Source of the DNA: Ignavibacteria bacterium
GTDB lineage: Bacteria; Bacteroidota; Ignavibacteria; Tepidaquicellales; Tepidaquicellaceae
Assembly (NCBI GenBank): GCA_016709315.1
Contig: JADJMZ010000001.1
Span: 124,001-188,000, forward strand
Length of the DNA stretch: 64,000 nucleotides
Direction: 5' to 3'
Shown piece by piece: positions 18,612-27,112 of the stretch. Made by a program: the position numbers and the translations under genes. Numbering within the stretch: position 1 is the first letter of the stretch; each line of letters starts with the position of its first letter. The notes under the pieces are model-generated. The model was not told the origin of the DNA. It saw nothing but the letters and a program-made list of their open reading frames with translations, and ran no database searches.

Positions 18612-19772
18612 TTAATTTTCATTCAATTTATTTTGCTCCCAAACCTTAAATTGATTCGTGAAATTTGGGTTGAGAACTGCCAGTTGATTGCTGATGTGTT
18701 GTGTAATTGAAAAATCGCCTGCATTGTAATAGGCTTCGCCCATTGTGTCCATAAAATTAACTTCTCCGATTTGGTATAAATTTAAAATTTGAGCCCAGTG
18801 AACGGCATTATTATATGCCTTCTGTTTTATACATTCATAAACAGTTGCGTTTATGATTTGTGCGGAGATTTTCTTTGCAATTAAATTGCATAAAATACTA
18901 TCTTTACTTGATTGAATAAAATTTAAATCATAGCTGGCAAATCCTGTTACAATAGCTTCCATTGGTGTCCCTCTTTGTTTAAATTCTTCAAAATAAGAAT
19001 TGTTGAAGGCAGGTAATTTGTAAGTATTCTTCTCTTTATCATACTCTGCTGTCAATTTAAACAAATTCTCTACTTCTAAATTTCTTGATTTAATAGCTTT
19101 TTCCAAATCTGTAACCCTGTCATTGTAAATAAATTCAGGTCTTTGTGTAAAGTCAATTTCATTCATGGCGCACATACATGAAGCATGAATGCATTTATTT
19201 TTTGGCATATAGAAAAACAAATAATCCCTGGTAGGTTTGTGCCTATAGCTTTCGTCAAGAAATAAAACAGAAATGGGGAAATCAGTATTCTCAAGAATTA
19301 TAGTGTCTTTTGAAACCTGTATCACTTGTTTTTCAAAAGCTTTCGTGTCTGTTTTATCGAACAAGCCATTGTTAACACTGTATTCCCAATTTGTTTTTGC
19401 GGCAATAAGTGTTGCACCCTGATTAAAAAATGGAGTAATTCCGGAAAGACTGTGCAGATGCCAGTGCGAGCTCAATACATATTTTACGGGTTTGTCATTA
19501 TATTCTTTTTTAAGGTAGTTTAAAAACTTTCTGCTTTCGGAATATCCTGCGCCAGGTTAGAGCTTCTTCCACCTCCTTCATCTATCATAGGTAATTCTAT
19601 AACAATTAAAAATGTAGGATATTCAATCACCGTAGATTGTGAGCCGTGTGCAGTATCGGTTCTCACAAAAGAAATTTCTTTTGAAAAACATTTTTTGAAA
19701 ACTCTTTGTCACTCTGTGCATAAAGTGAAATGGTAGCTAAAGAACTAAGATTGATGTAATAATAAATTTCAT
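18612..19772 (-). pseudogene. Secreted MBL-fold hydrolase-like protein with several frameshifts
   Basis: Pieces in different frames give one plausible protein of about 385 residues: MKFIITSILVL, then ATISLYAQSDKEFSKNVF, then KEISFVRTDTAHGSQST to IELPMIDEGGGRSSNLA, then AGYSESRKFLNYLKKEY and onward to 18612. SSHWHLHSLSG resembles the metal-binding HxHxD-type motif of metallo-beta-lactamase folds, with Leu-His in place of the usual acidic residue. TLIAAKTNW and VLFLDESYRHKPTRDYLFFY fit later MBL strands. At least three indels are needed, so it is either decayed or badly sequenced. Substrate unknown. A cassette gene ending at a degenerate attC-like site. Confidence 0.55.
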
Positions 19773-19858
19773 TGTGATTTTATTTAGTTAAAAGATTAAA
19801 CAAATATAAATGTTTAACCGGCAGTAGTCTTTTAGAATATTGCAGTTAGTTTTATTCC

Positions 19859-20255
19859 GCCGTTGTTGGTGCCTACCTTGGGTTACAAAAAGTTTGCTTA
19901 TTAATATCTAAAATTTAGAATACACATAATGTAAACTTTTGGTCACCCGCCTAATACATAAATACAAATCAATATTATATACGGGCAGGCAACAACCAAA
20001 CTCCTGAACTGGGATACTCAAAATCGAATATCTTTCATTCAAAACTTCCATATAGTTTTCCAAAATCCATACTCATCTTTCCCTGTGTAGTAAAATCCTG
20101 GTGAAGAATATTTAGTATCCTGTGGTTCATCTGCAAGGTTTCAATTAGCATGCTTTTGTTGTTGGTGACCAAAAAGTTTGCAACTAAATCTAATCTTTCT
20201 TGAAATTTAAACTCGCAAACTTTTTGGAACACACAGGGCAGGCACCAACAACGGC
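19859..20255. repeat. Composite palindromic element B
   Basis: Outer ends GCCGTTGTTGGTGCCT and AGGCACCAACAACGGC are perfect inverted repeats, extending slightly through flanking TTCC/GGAA. Internal blocks ACAAAAAGTTTGC, AAACTTTTGGTCACC, GGTGACCAAAAAGTTTGC and GCAAACTTTTTGGAACAC match element A. The inner part is a non-coding spacer of about 200 bp. Confidence 0.65.
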
Positions 20256-20295
20256 GGAAAATGTTCGTCTGTGATGAGTCTTCTTTTATTCTGCA

Positions 20296-20430
20296 CGCTT
20301 ACGTTTTGCGGGCTTGGCGAAGGTAGCGATTTTCAACACAAATATTGATACGGAGAATCAATGTTTGATTAACCACAAATGTGACTGCGACGAACGAAAC
20401 CACCACTTTTGCCATACCTGTGTTAGGCGT
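20296..20430 (-). other. attC-like site 6
   Basis: Left GCTTACGTTTTGCGGGCTTGG-CGAAGGTAGCG; right CCACCACTTTTGCCATACCTG then GTTAGGC, which matches the canonical GTTRRRY box exactly. Lies 17 bp from the VOC gene stop. Confidence 0.7.
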
Positions 20431-20447
20431 TCGTTGTTTTACTTCGG

Positions 20448-20885
20448 TTAAATTTGTCCTTTATAATTAGGGTCAAAATCTACCATCCATTCAATTCCGT
20501 ATTTGTCTCTAAACATTCCAAAATATGAACCCCAGGGACTGTCGGCAATAGGCATTTCAATTTTTCCGCCTGCTGAAAGTCCGTTAAATAATTTGTCTGC
20601 TTCTTCTTTGCTTTCAGCACTTATTGAAATTTTACTTCTGTTTTCGTTTTCATTTACTCGTCCCATTAATTCAGGTACATCATTAGCCATTAAAATATTT
20701 TTGCCAATAGGCAAAGCAATGTGCATTATTTTATTTGCTTCATTTTCTGCTACAGGAAATTCAGCACTTGCCAAGTCCTTGAAACGCATAATTTTTGCGA
20801 ACTCTCCGCCAAATACTGATTTGTAAAAATTGAATGCTTCTTCGGTATTTCCATTGAAGTTAATGTGAGGATTAATAAGCGCCAT
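20448..20885 (-). CDS. VOC family (PhnB/YjdN-like) protein
   Basis: 145 residues, full length. INPHINFNGNTEEAFNFYKSVFGGEF is the N-terminal vicinal-oxygen-chelate repeat typical of the PhnB/3-demethylubiquinone-methyltransferase-like group. DSPWGSYFGMFRDKYGIEWMVDF is the C-terminal repeat, ending with the metal-ligand-type Trp-Met-Val-Asp strand. Members bind metals and small molecules; none is assigned a firm substrate. Forms a probable two-gene unit with the AHSA1-type gene 35 bp upstream, a pairing common in Bacteroidota. Confidence 0.9.
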   Translation of the reverse strand: MALINPHINFNGNTEEAFNFYKSVFGGEFAKIMRFKDLASAEFPVAENEANKIMHIALPIGKNILMANDVPELMGRVNENENRSKISISAESKEEADKLFNGLSAGGKIEMPIADSPWGSYFGMFRDKYGIEWMVDFDPNYKGQI

Positions 20886-20920
20886 TTTATTATTTTTAAT
20901 GTTATTAATTTAAAATTTCC

Positions 20921-21370
20921 TTACGCATCCGGAATGTTTGGTTCTACCAGACGTTTTAATTTGTCTAACGATTCTTGCCAACCTAAATAGCACATTTCAG
21001 CAGGTATTGCATCAGGAATTCCTTCCTGTGTTGCGAATAGTTCTGTGCCACATATTACTTTTTTAAGTTCAATTGTTGTAATCATTTGTCCCGGCAAATT
21101 AGGGTCGTCAAATTGGTCAGTATATTTCAGTAGTTCGTTTGTGATAATTTCCAGATAATTGCCGCCAAAAGAATGTCCTTTACCAGTGGTAAAATTAGTA
21201 AAGGTCATTTTATATGAACCGCCAATTTTAAAATCCATACTATGCACTTTACATACAAATCCGTATGGTGGAAGCCAGGAAGCCATTGCATCGGCATCTG
21301 TGAATGCTTTAAAAACTTTTTCTACCGGTGCTGCAAAAACCCGGTGCAGTTTTACAATGTTTTTTTTCAT
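20921..21370 (-). CDS. SRPBCC/AHSA1 domain protein
   Basis: 149 residues. VKLHRVFAAPVEKVFKAFTD then WLPPYGFVCKVHSMDFKIGGSY is the classic start of the Aha1-C-terminal-like (START/SRPBCC) fold. It ends with CYLGWQESLDKLKRLVEP, the usual terminal helix. The fold makes a hydrophobic ligand cavity; the ligand is unknown. Paired with a VOC gene immediately downstream in the same cassette. Confidence 0.9.
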   Translation of the reverse strand: MKKNIVKLHRVFAAPVEKVFKAFTDADAMASWLPPYGFVCKVHSMDFKIGGSYKMTFTNFTTGKGHSFGGNYLEIITNELLKYTDQFDDPNLPGQMITTIELKKVICGTELFATQEGIPDAIPAEMCYLGWQESLDKLKRLVEPNIPDA

Positions 21371-21462
21371 AATATTTTTTTAAAGTTTTATAATTTAATA
21401 CTTCTTTTTAATTTTCTATCAGTTGGTGAGTGTCGCTGTACAATTATGATGACGGTTTCTGG

Positions 21463-22245
21463 CTATTTGTTGGCATTCGTTTCTTTCGTCCAATTGTCGT
21501 GCAGTTGTCCCCACTTTTCATTTGATCTTCCAAGTCTGTCTGCTTGTCTTGGATGGCAAAGAGGGATAACTTTATATGTCTTGTTATTGATTTGTATTTT
21601 GTGTCCTCTTCCATAAGTTTCGTTCGTGTCGCCAAACTGTGAAAGCTTTGAATATTGTTTGTTGTAGATGCGAAGAAACCAATAAATTGGAAGGTCGCCT
21701 AATAGAATTAAAGTGTCCGCTTGTGATTCTTCAAGTTCTTCTAATATTTCATTTCGTCTTAATTCTGAATTCAGTTCTGCTTTGTCAAAGTTCGGAACTG
21801 TCGGCAAAGGAAGATTATATTTTTCAAAAAGGTCAGCCGAATAATGTGTGTCAATTGCTACACGTTGCTTTTCATTTACTCTTGATTCGGGAAGCAAGTC
21901 GCAAAGCCAAGTTGATTTCCTGTTAAGGTTAAGAGGCTCAAGAAACTTTTCATCTAATGCTCGTCCTGAAGGTCCATTTAAGTTCTTGTTTGTCGGAACT
22001 GTTAGTTTCCCTAACTGTTCGGGCAACTTGATTGAAGATATTATTTGTTCTGCGTTGTCGCCTGTCCAAAAGATGTCGGGTTCACTTGCAACTGCAAAAG
22101 CAGAAACTAATTGTTTGCCGTTGATGTCTGTCCACTTCGCGTGAACTGCACTTGCGTAAACTCCAAGAACAAATGCTTTCTTTGGAGTTCTGTCTTTTTG
22201 TTGAACCTTTGTCAACTTTTTACCGAATGGAAAATAATAGTTCAT
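21463..22245 (-). CDS. Uracil-DNA-glycosylase-superfamily-like protein
   Basis: 260 residues, intact. FVLGVYASAVHAKW near residue 26 and IPLCHPRQADRLGRSNEKW near residue 230 occupy the positions of the two glycosylase-superfamily motifs (GxxP-type loop and HP-containing loop). TLILLGDLPIYWFL fits the central strand. The match is weak, so enzyme activity is uncertain; similar proteins are annotated only as hypothetical or UDG-like. No attC-like site separates it from the AHSA1 gene downstream, so the two may share a cassette. Confidence 0.5.
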   Translation of the reverse strand: MNYYFPFGKKLTKVQQKDRTPKKAFVLGVYASAVHAKWTDINGKQLVSAFAVASEPDIFWTGDNAEQIISSIKLPEQLGKLTVPTNKNLNGPSGRALDEKFLEPLNLNRKSTWLCDLLPESRVNEKQRVAIDTHYSADLFEKYNLPLPTVPNFDKAELNSELRRNEILEELEESQADTLILLGDLPIYWFLRIYNKQYSKLSQFGDTNETYGRGHKIQINNKTYKVIPLCHPRQADRLGRSNEKWGQLHDNWTKETNANK

Positions 22246-22286
22246 TGATGTCGTGTCGTTGTTTTGGGTTACGGTCTTATGCTTGC

Positions 22287-22420
22287 AGATAACGGTTTGC
22301 GGCTACAAGAAGTTGGCGATTTCAAAGACGAAAACTGTCTTCCAGCACCGAACTTGATACGAAGCACAATGCTTTATTTAACCATTGAACCGCCAATTTC
22401 TTGCAGGTGCTGTTTGACAC
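22287..22420 (-). other. attC-like site 7
   Basis: Left CAGATAACGGTTTGCGGC then ACAAGAAGTTGGCG; right CCGCCAATTTCTTGCAGG then GCTGTTTGAC. Very close to site 2 in sequence, suggesting related cassettes. Confidence 0.7.
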
Positions 22421-22660
22421 AGTAATTATACTTTTAAAGATCTACTGCTGGTTATTAATACTCTTCTCGATAAGAATTCAATAAGTTCAATGTCATAATT
22501 CAGTTCGCCCGCTGAGTCCCCGCGTCAAAATACTTCGTTAATTTAAAATATATGCAATGCGGGAGACTCAGCAGGGACAAAAATTCTTGTTTTGCCTGTT
22601 CTTTTTTACTCATATTATTTTGTCTTTATACTTTTACGGCCTTGGTCTTTTAGCCTTGCC
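22421..22660 (-). other. Apparently geneless cassette
   Basis: 240 bp between attC-like sites 7 and 8 with no minus-strand ORF. It contains an inverted repeat, GCTGAGTCCCCGC (about 22511) and GCGGGAGACTCAGC (about 22559), separated by roughly 35 bp. It may be a non-coding cassette, a promoter cassette or a small RNA. Confidence 0.45.
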
Positions 22661-22795
22661 GATTACGTTTCGCAGATTTTGCGATGGGCGGGCTTTCCAG
22701 CATAAATGTCCGTGCGAAGAACTGAACTTCACCTTTCACAAAACTATCTGCGGAGAACGAGACCCCGCCTATTGCAAATGTGCTGTTATACTCAG
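22661..22795 (-). other. attC-like site 8
   Basis: Left GATTACGTTTCGCAGATTTTG-CGATGGGCGGG; right CCCGCCTATTGCAAATGTG then CTGTTATAC. The endonuclease stop codon starts at the next base. Confidence 0.7.
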
Positions 22796-23673
22796 TTATA
22801 CTTTTCCATAATGCTTAATGTGATGCTGAATACTGTCAACCATTTCCCATGGTCGTTCAGGAAATTTTGTTTTTTCTAATAGATCTAGGATCATATCATG
22901 GTTGTAGAGATCAATCTCAATGCCATGCCTTTTGAGAAAAGGGCTAGAACTTGATTTTTGTGCTGGTTTAGTAAACTTGTCTGCTGTGCTAACCACAATG
23001 CCTTTGGGGTAATCACCAAGCAATATCGCACCTAAGAAATCCCTGATAGTGCTTACACTTTCTGTTTTGTCTATCTTTTCTCTACGCTTAACTTGGACTG
23101 CAATCTTTATATCTCCCTCGGTTAGAGTAAATCAACTCCATTATCTCCTGGTCCTCCAACGTATTTGACCTTTACGTTAAAATAATCCGAAAAACAGAAC
23201 CAACTAAAATTTCTAATTCTTTTGGGCTTATTGATCTTAAGTCAATTTTTTTTTGTTCTATACGTTTCCTAATAACATTGATAGGCTCATCTGTATGTTC
23301 GAAATCAAAATTGAATAATGCACCTCAAGAAATTCGTTCTGAAGGACTCATATGGATAAACTTTTATTTTTACTAAAGTAAAAACCCACCATCCACAATT
23401 TTCGCATATTACTCGATCTAATCTCTTCCATTCTGGTGAAAGAGCATGTATTCTAGAATTTGCATCCAAGGTTGAATTGCAGTATGGACAAAACTTATTC
23501 TCGAATATACTCTGTATATGATGATTGTTTTTTATGTTCAAAAGATGAAGGTTGCTGTTATCAATAGATTTAAGTTTTCCATCAAAGCCGTCCCAAGCAA
23601 AGGGTTCTTCCATTTGCCAGTACGAGTTTGAATAACTAGTTGTATATTCAATCCATTTTGAATAATTGCTCAT
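22796..23673 (-). pseudogene. Zinc-ribbon plus Mrr-like PD-(D/E)XK endonuclease, frameshifted
   Basis: Starts at ATG 23673 (MSNYSKWIEYTTSYS). A zinc ribbon follows: FCPYCNSTLD then VICENCGWW. After frame corrections the sequence reads ISPKELEILVGSVF, VKYVGGPGDNGVDL, then GDIKIAVQVKRREK and PKGIVVSTADKFTKPA. GDNGVDL plus QVKR is the PD-(D/E)XK catalytic core of Mrr-type restriction endonucleases, which cut modified or foreign DNA. At least three single-base indels interrupt it. As a cassette gene ending exactly at an attC-like site, it is a candidate defence nuclease. Confidence 0.65.
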
Positions 23674-23684
23674 ATTAAAATTGA

Positions 23685-23853
23685 GTATAACGTTCCCGGG
23701 ATTGGCGATGGTGGCGAATTTTACCAAAAAAGTTGATTCGGAGAACTAAACTTTCTGTAATTACAAAACTGTCTGCCACTAAAAATGTTTGATTGGAAAA
23801 CTGAACTTCCTGTAAACACTGAAGCGCCAATTTCTTAAACCTGCTGTTTGCGG
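23685..23853 (-). other. attC-like site 9 (long, possibly chimeric)
   Basis: Left GTATAACGTTCCCGGGATTGG; right GCGCCAATTTCTTAAACCTG then CTGTTTGCG. The centre contains two spacer-like segments (GATTCGGAGAACTAAACTTT and GATTGGAAAACTGAACTTCC), as if two sites had fused. Confidence 0.55.
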
Positions 23854-23864
23854 TTCGGTTTTTT

Positions 23865-24781
23865 TTATGATGTCTTTTTTATTACCCATTCTACTAGTCC
23901 TGCGGAAATTGTCAACTCAGCAACTTTGTCACAAGATATAATTTTGTTTCTGTTTCGTTTTCGTATTTCTCTAAGTTTGGATTTGCTGAATGAACAACAT
24001 AAAAAACTTGTCGTAATCATTTTTCATTGGAACAAACTTTTCTTCATATTCCAAAAATTGTGTAAGGTCTGATTGTGATTTTATTTGCACAATTGCTTTT
24101 CGCCTGTCAGGGTGCAAAAGTTCAAGGTCTAATGTCTTTTGGGTTTTTCAATGTCGCCAACACGTTGCCAACCTGCTTGTCTAAAATTAAGTCCACCAAC
24201 GTTTCAAAGTCTTTCGATTGTAATTTTTTATTAGGACTGACAGTTTTGATTTTAATTCAGAAACGCATTTTCAACTCCAACAACTTCTTTTGGTTGTTCG
24301 TTGTTGATTTTGCAAGTGCATATTTTGCCTCTTCAACGCTACAAATTGTTCCACGGAAACCTTGTGTCTTTAGTAATCCGCCACTTATATTTCCTGTTAG
24401 TAAAACGCTATTGTTAATGTCTTTGTCAGACCATTTGCTAATTACAGGTCGTGCTTTGGTTTTGTCAGGCAGGAATGTGATTTCAGGTTTTGAGAAACAC
24501 CACCAAAGTTTGTTAGCATAAAAAGTTATCCAAAGCGTTTGCTCGTCTTCTTCGTAAAACTGTTGGATTTGATTTGCGTGTCTTTGAGCCGCACCGATGT
24601 CCGAGCCTCTTTCGTTTACATAAAATCTCTAACTTTTCTCCATTTTCCACTCAAACACCATTTGTGTTCACATCTCCATATCCAAGTCGCAAAGTTTGGG
24701 AATTTTCAATACAATCTTTTCAAATTTTCCCCCTTCGCCAAGTTTGATAAATAGAACTTTATTTGCTTTAATTTTTGTCAT
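23865..24781 (-). pseudogene. PD-(D/E)XK restriction-endonuclease-like protein, multiply frameshifted
   Basis: Not visible as a single ORF. Reading across frames from ATG 24781: MTKIKANKVLFIKLGEGG, FYVNERGSDIGAAQRHANQI, LWITFYANKLWWCFSKPE, ISGGLLKTQGFRGTIC, KDFETLVDLIL, then DLELLHPDRRKAIVQIKSQS, KYENET and finally ELTISAGLVEWVIKKTS with TAA at 23865. DLELL plus QIKSQS fits a Mrr-like PD-(D/E)XK core. WCF and RGTIC blocks recall restriction-like proteins with an N-terminal DNA-reading domain. At least five indels are needed. A cassette gene followed by attC-like site 9. Confidence 0.5.
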
Positions 24782-24816
24782 TCGTTTGTTTATTGGTGGG
24801 TCGTCCCTAAACTGAC

Positions 24817-24965
24817 CGCTAACATCCCGTAGTATTGAAGAAGTTTTATTAAAAGATATTACCTAGATACACTTTAATTAAAACATAAATGAATTAAAAG
24901 GAGCAACTATTTTAAACTCACAAATCACCTTTTAAAAAATTTCTTTAATCCGTATTGTTATCAGC
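24817..24965 (-). other. attC-like site 10
   Basis: Left CCGCTAACATCCCGTAGTAT then TGAAGAAGTTTT; right AATTTCTTTAATCCGTAT then TGTTATCA. R-boxes GCTAAC and GTTATC pair. Confidence 0.65.
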
Positions 24966-25090
24966 AGTTAAACTTTCACTTAATTCGGTTTCAGTTCGTG
25001 ATCATTATATTTTTTATAAAGCTCCCGCTTTTCTATTCAATTTCTAATTGAAAAATTTTAAACCGCACTAAAAAAAGTATTGCTAATAAC
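24850..25090. repeat. Duplicated geneless cassette segment, copy 2
   Basis: Close copy of 16854-17094. It runs from inside attC-like site 10, across about 115 bp of non-coding DNA, to the start of site 11. So the same small geneless cassette sits ahead of two unrelated genes (aldehyde dehydrogenase and the kinase). Confidence 0.7.
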
Positions 25091-25217
25091 GGTTTGGGTA
25101 TTGCCGAAGGCGGGGATTTTTAGCACCGAACTTCAATAGAAATACCACAGTTTAAATATGGAAAAAAAGTTCAATAGAATTCCTTCATCCCCGCTTTTGT
25201 CAATACCTTGTTAGCTG
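25083..25217 (-). other. attC-like site 11
   Basis: Left CTAATAACGGTTTGGGTATTG-CCGAAGGCGGGGAT; right ATCCCCGCTTTTGTCAATACC-TTGTTAGCTG. GGTATTG/CAATACC and GCGGGGAT/ATCCCCGC pair perfectly with unpaired bases between. This is the cleanest attC-like fold in the window. Confidence 0.8.
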
Positions 25218-25249
25218 CATGTGCTACTGACCGCCCCAAGCTGTGAACT

Positions 25250-26812
25250 CTAATCTTCTTCATCGACCTCAAATTTTGTTGATTTATATTCTCCTCGTCT
25301 TTTCTTCTTTCTTCGATATGAATTGTCAAACAACTTTTCAAAGAACGGTTGCTTTTCTTCTTCTTTAAAATGGTCAACATTTCTCTGAATGTAATCTCTG
25401 AATTCGTCTGTGGTCATTTTTATTATGCCGTCCATCATATGTTGATGTTGTTTGATTATAAACAGAACGCTTATTGAAGATTACAAAGCTTCCTCTAAAC
25501 CACCTTGTAACATGTTTCATTCCATCGGGTCTTTGATAATCATCATCCTCTATGTAATAAGAGCTTTCATAATAATTATAATCTTCATAGTGTCCTGGGT
25601 AAACTTGTGTTACTTCTTCCCTGTCATGAGTTTCTTCAAATGGTTTATCACCTTCCTCTACCTCATAAACGCCACAGGGTTCAAGTTCATCTGCCTCTAA
25701 TCGGAAATAGTTCCATTCGTGGTCATACCCAAATGATTCAAACAATAGTCGCTTTGGTTTTAAAATATCTATTGATTGAAAATCCAGCTCAATGCAACCA
25801 TATTCAACGGATAACCTTGCATCCTCTAAGTCAAGTCCACCACCACTTGGAAAAAACATGTGGTTAAGGTTATCATATGTAGCAACAATTTTTAATACTT
25901 TGATTATATCGTTAATGTCTTCCCAAATCACTCGTCTTGGAATGGAGGTCGGGAAAAGTTTGGTCTGATTTCAAACCACTGTCGTTGGTTTCTTTCTGAT
26001 AGTCCTCTGCAAGAACTTTCCATTCTTGTAATGCAAATAGAAATTTCTTAATTGATGGTCTACGCTTTGGGTCATTGTCTGTGCAAGCTATAAGCAAGTC
26101 GTCAATTGGTGTGGTATAGCTCTTGGGATAAAACTGCTTCAAATGAATAATTGATTCTGTGGAATACTGACCATCAAATCCCTTTTTATTTCCAGTGAGA
26201 TAAATCCAAAGAGTTTTGCTAAAGAGTATATGTCTGCTTTAGCAGCATCTGCTTTGATGATTCTCTTCTCATCTCCAGGAGCCATTGTCCACTTTGCACC
26301 GATTTCCTCATTTTTTAATGAGACTTCTTTCTTGTTTGGGTAATCAACTAATCCAAAGTCTGCAAGTGAAAATCTTGAGTTGTAAAACAATATGTTTGCA
26401 GGTTTAATATCTCGGTGATAGATTTTTTTTCTTATGAAGTTCTTTGGAAGTGTTTCTGCAACTTGAATTACAGCCTCAATTTTTCTCTTCAATTGATTTG
26501 TCCTTTAGTTTGGATTTCAGATGGCTCGCCTAAAGGCATTATAAAATAGGGTATTGATTCATTTATTTTTTTAGGAAGATGCTTTTCTTTAAGTGGAATG
26601 ATGCCAATAATATCAGAGTTTTGTTCAATAACAGTTGTCTCGTCAACGAAACGATTGTAAGATTTTGGCTTTATTCTCTTTAAAAGTTTGATTGCTTTCG
26701 TTACTCCTTCTGAACTAACACAAGCCCATACCTCACCGTTGCCACCTCCTCCTTTATAAGAAGTCAGTGTCCAGTCGCCAAATTTTCTCCCTTTTTTGTA
26801 AAGTCGTTTCAT
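25250..26812 (-). CDS. Hanks-type Ser/Thr protein kinase with a novel C-terminal domain, split by frameshifts
   Basis: Starts at ATG 26812. Kinase motifs appear in order across frames: GGGGNGEVW (P-loop), AIKLLK (ATP-binding Lys), HRDIKPANILF (catalytic loop), ADFGLVD (metal-binding Asp), MAPGDEKR (activation segment), ADIYSLAKLF and NDPKRRPSIKKFL. After the kinase domain comes an acidic, Tyr-rich region of about 220 residues (WNYFRLEADELE, YYESSYYIEDDDYQRP, RWFRGSFVIF, FRDYIQRNVDHF) that I do not recognise. Single-base indels near 26490, 26190, 25925 and 25440 split it. Known bacterial kinases of this type act in signalling or abortive phage defence; the cassette context suggests the latter, as inference. 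Confidence 0.7.
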
Positions 26813-26869
26813 TATTTGTTGTTCGTTTCTTACAGGCAGTTTCTAATTAGCACTGTCGTCAAAGCATTG

Positions 26870-27022
26870 CGGCTAACGGTTGGAGCATTAAAGAAGTAAA
26901 AAAAAGAAGGGATTAGAAGCACTAGTGTTCGTTAACCCAACACTGTTTGTTAGAAGCTCAACTCTTTGTTTACCTCTCAAAGCCCTTCTTTTTTTTATTT
27001 CTTTTAATCTATCTGTTATCAG
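26870..27022 (-). other. attC-like site 12
   Basis: Left GGCTAACGGTTGGAGCATTA then GAAGAAGGG-type arm; right CCCTTCTTTTTTTTATTTC then TTTAATCTATCTGTTATCA. The long arms pair over more than 25 bases. Confidence 0.7.
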
Positions 27023-27112
27023 CAGTTATTCTACGCATCATATTAAGTCAACTAAATCCTTATCCAATGCCTCTGATTTCTTTATATATTCTTCATTTTC
27101 CAAAATATTGTG

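Noticed and set aside
22557..22811. 84-residue plus ORF over an attC-like site
   Set aside because: It is on the opposite strand to all cassette genes, covers palindrome 8 and ends in the endonuclease 3' end; hydrophobic start is probably chance.
24075..24521. 148-residue plus ORF
   Set aside because: Antisense to the frame-corrected PD-(D/E)XK gene, which fits known motifs and the cassette strand.
25171..25380. 69-residue minus ORF beyond the kinase
   Set aside because: Overlaps the better frame (FRDYIQRNVDHFKEEEKQ) and runs into the attC-like site.
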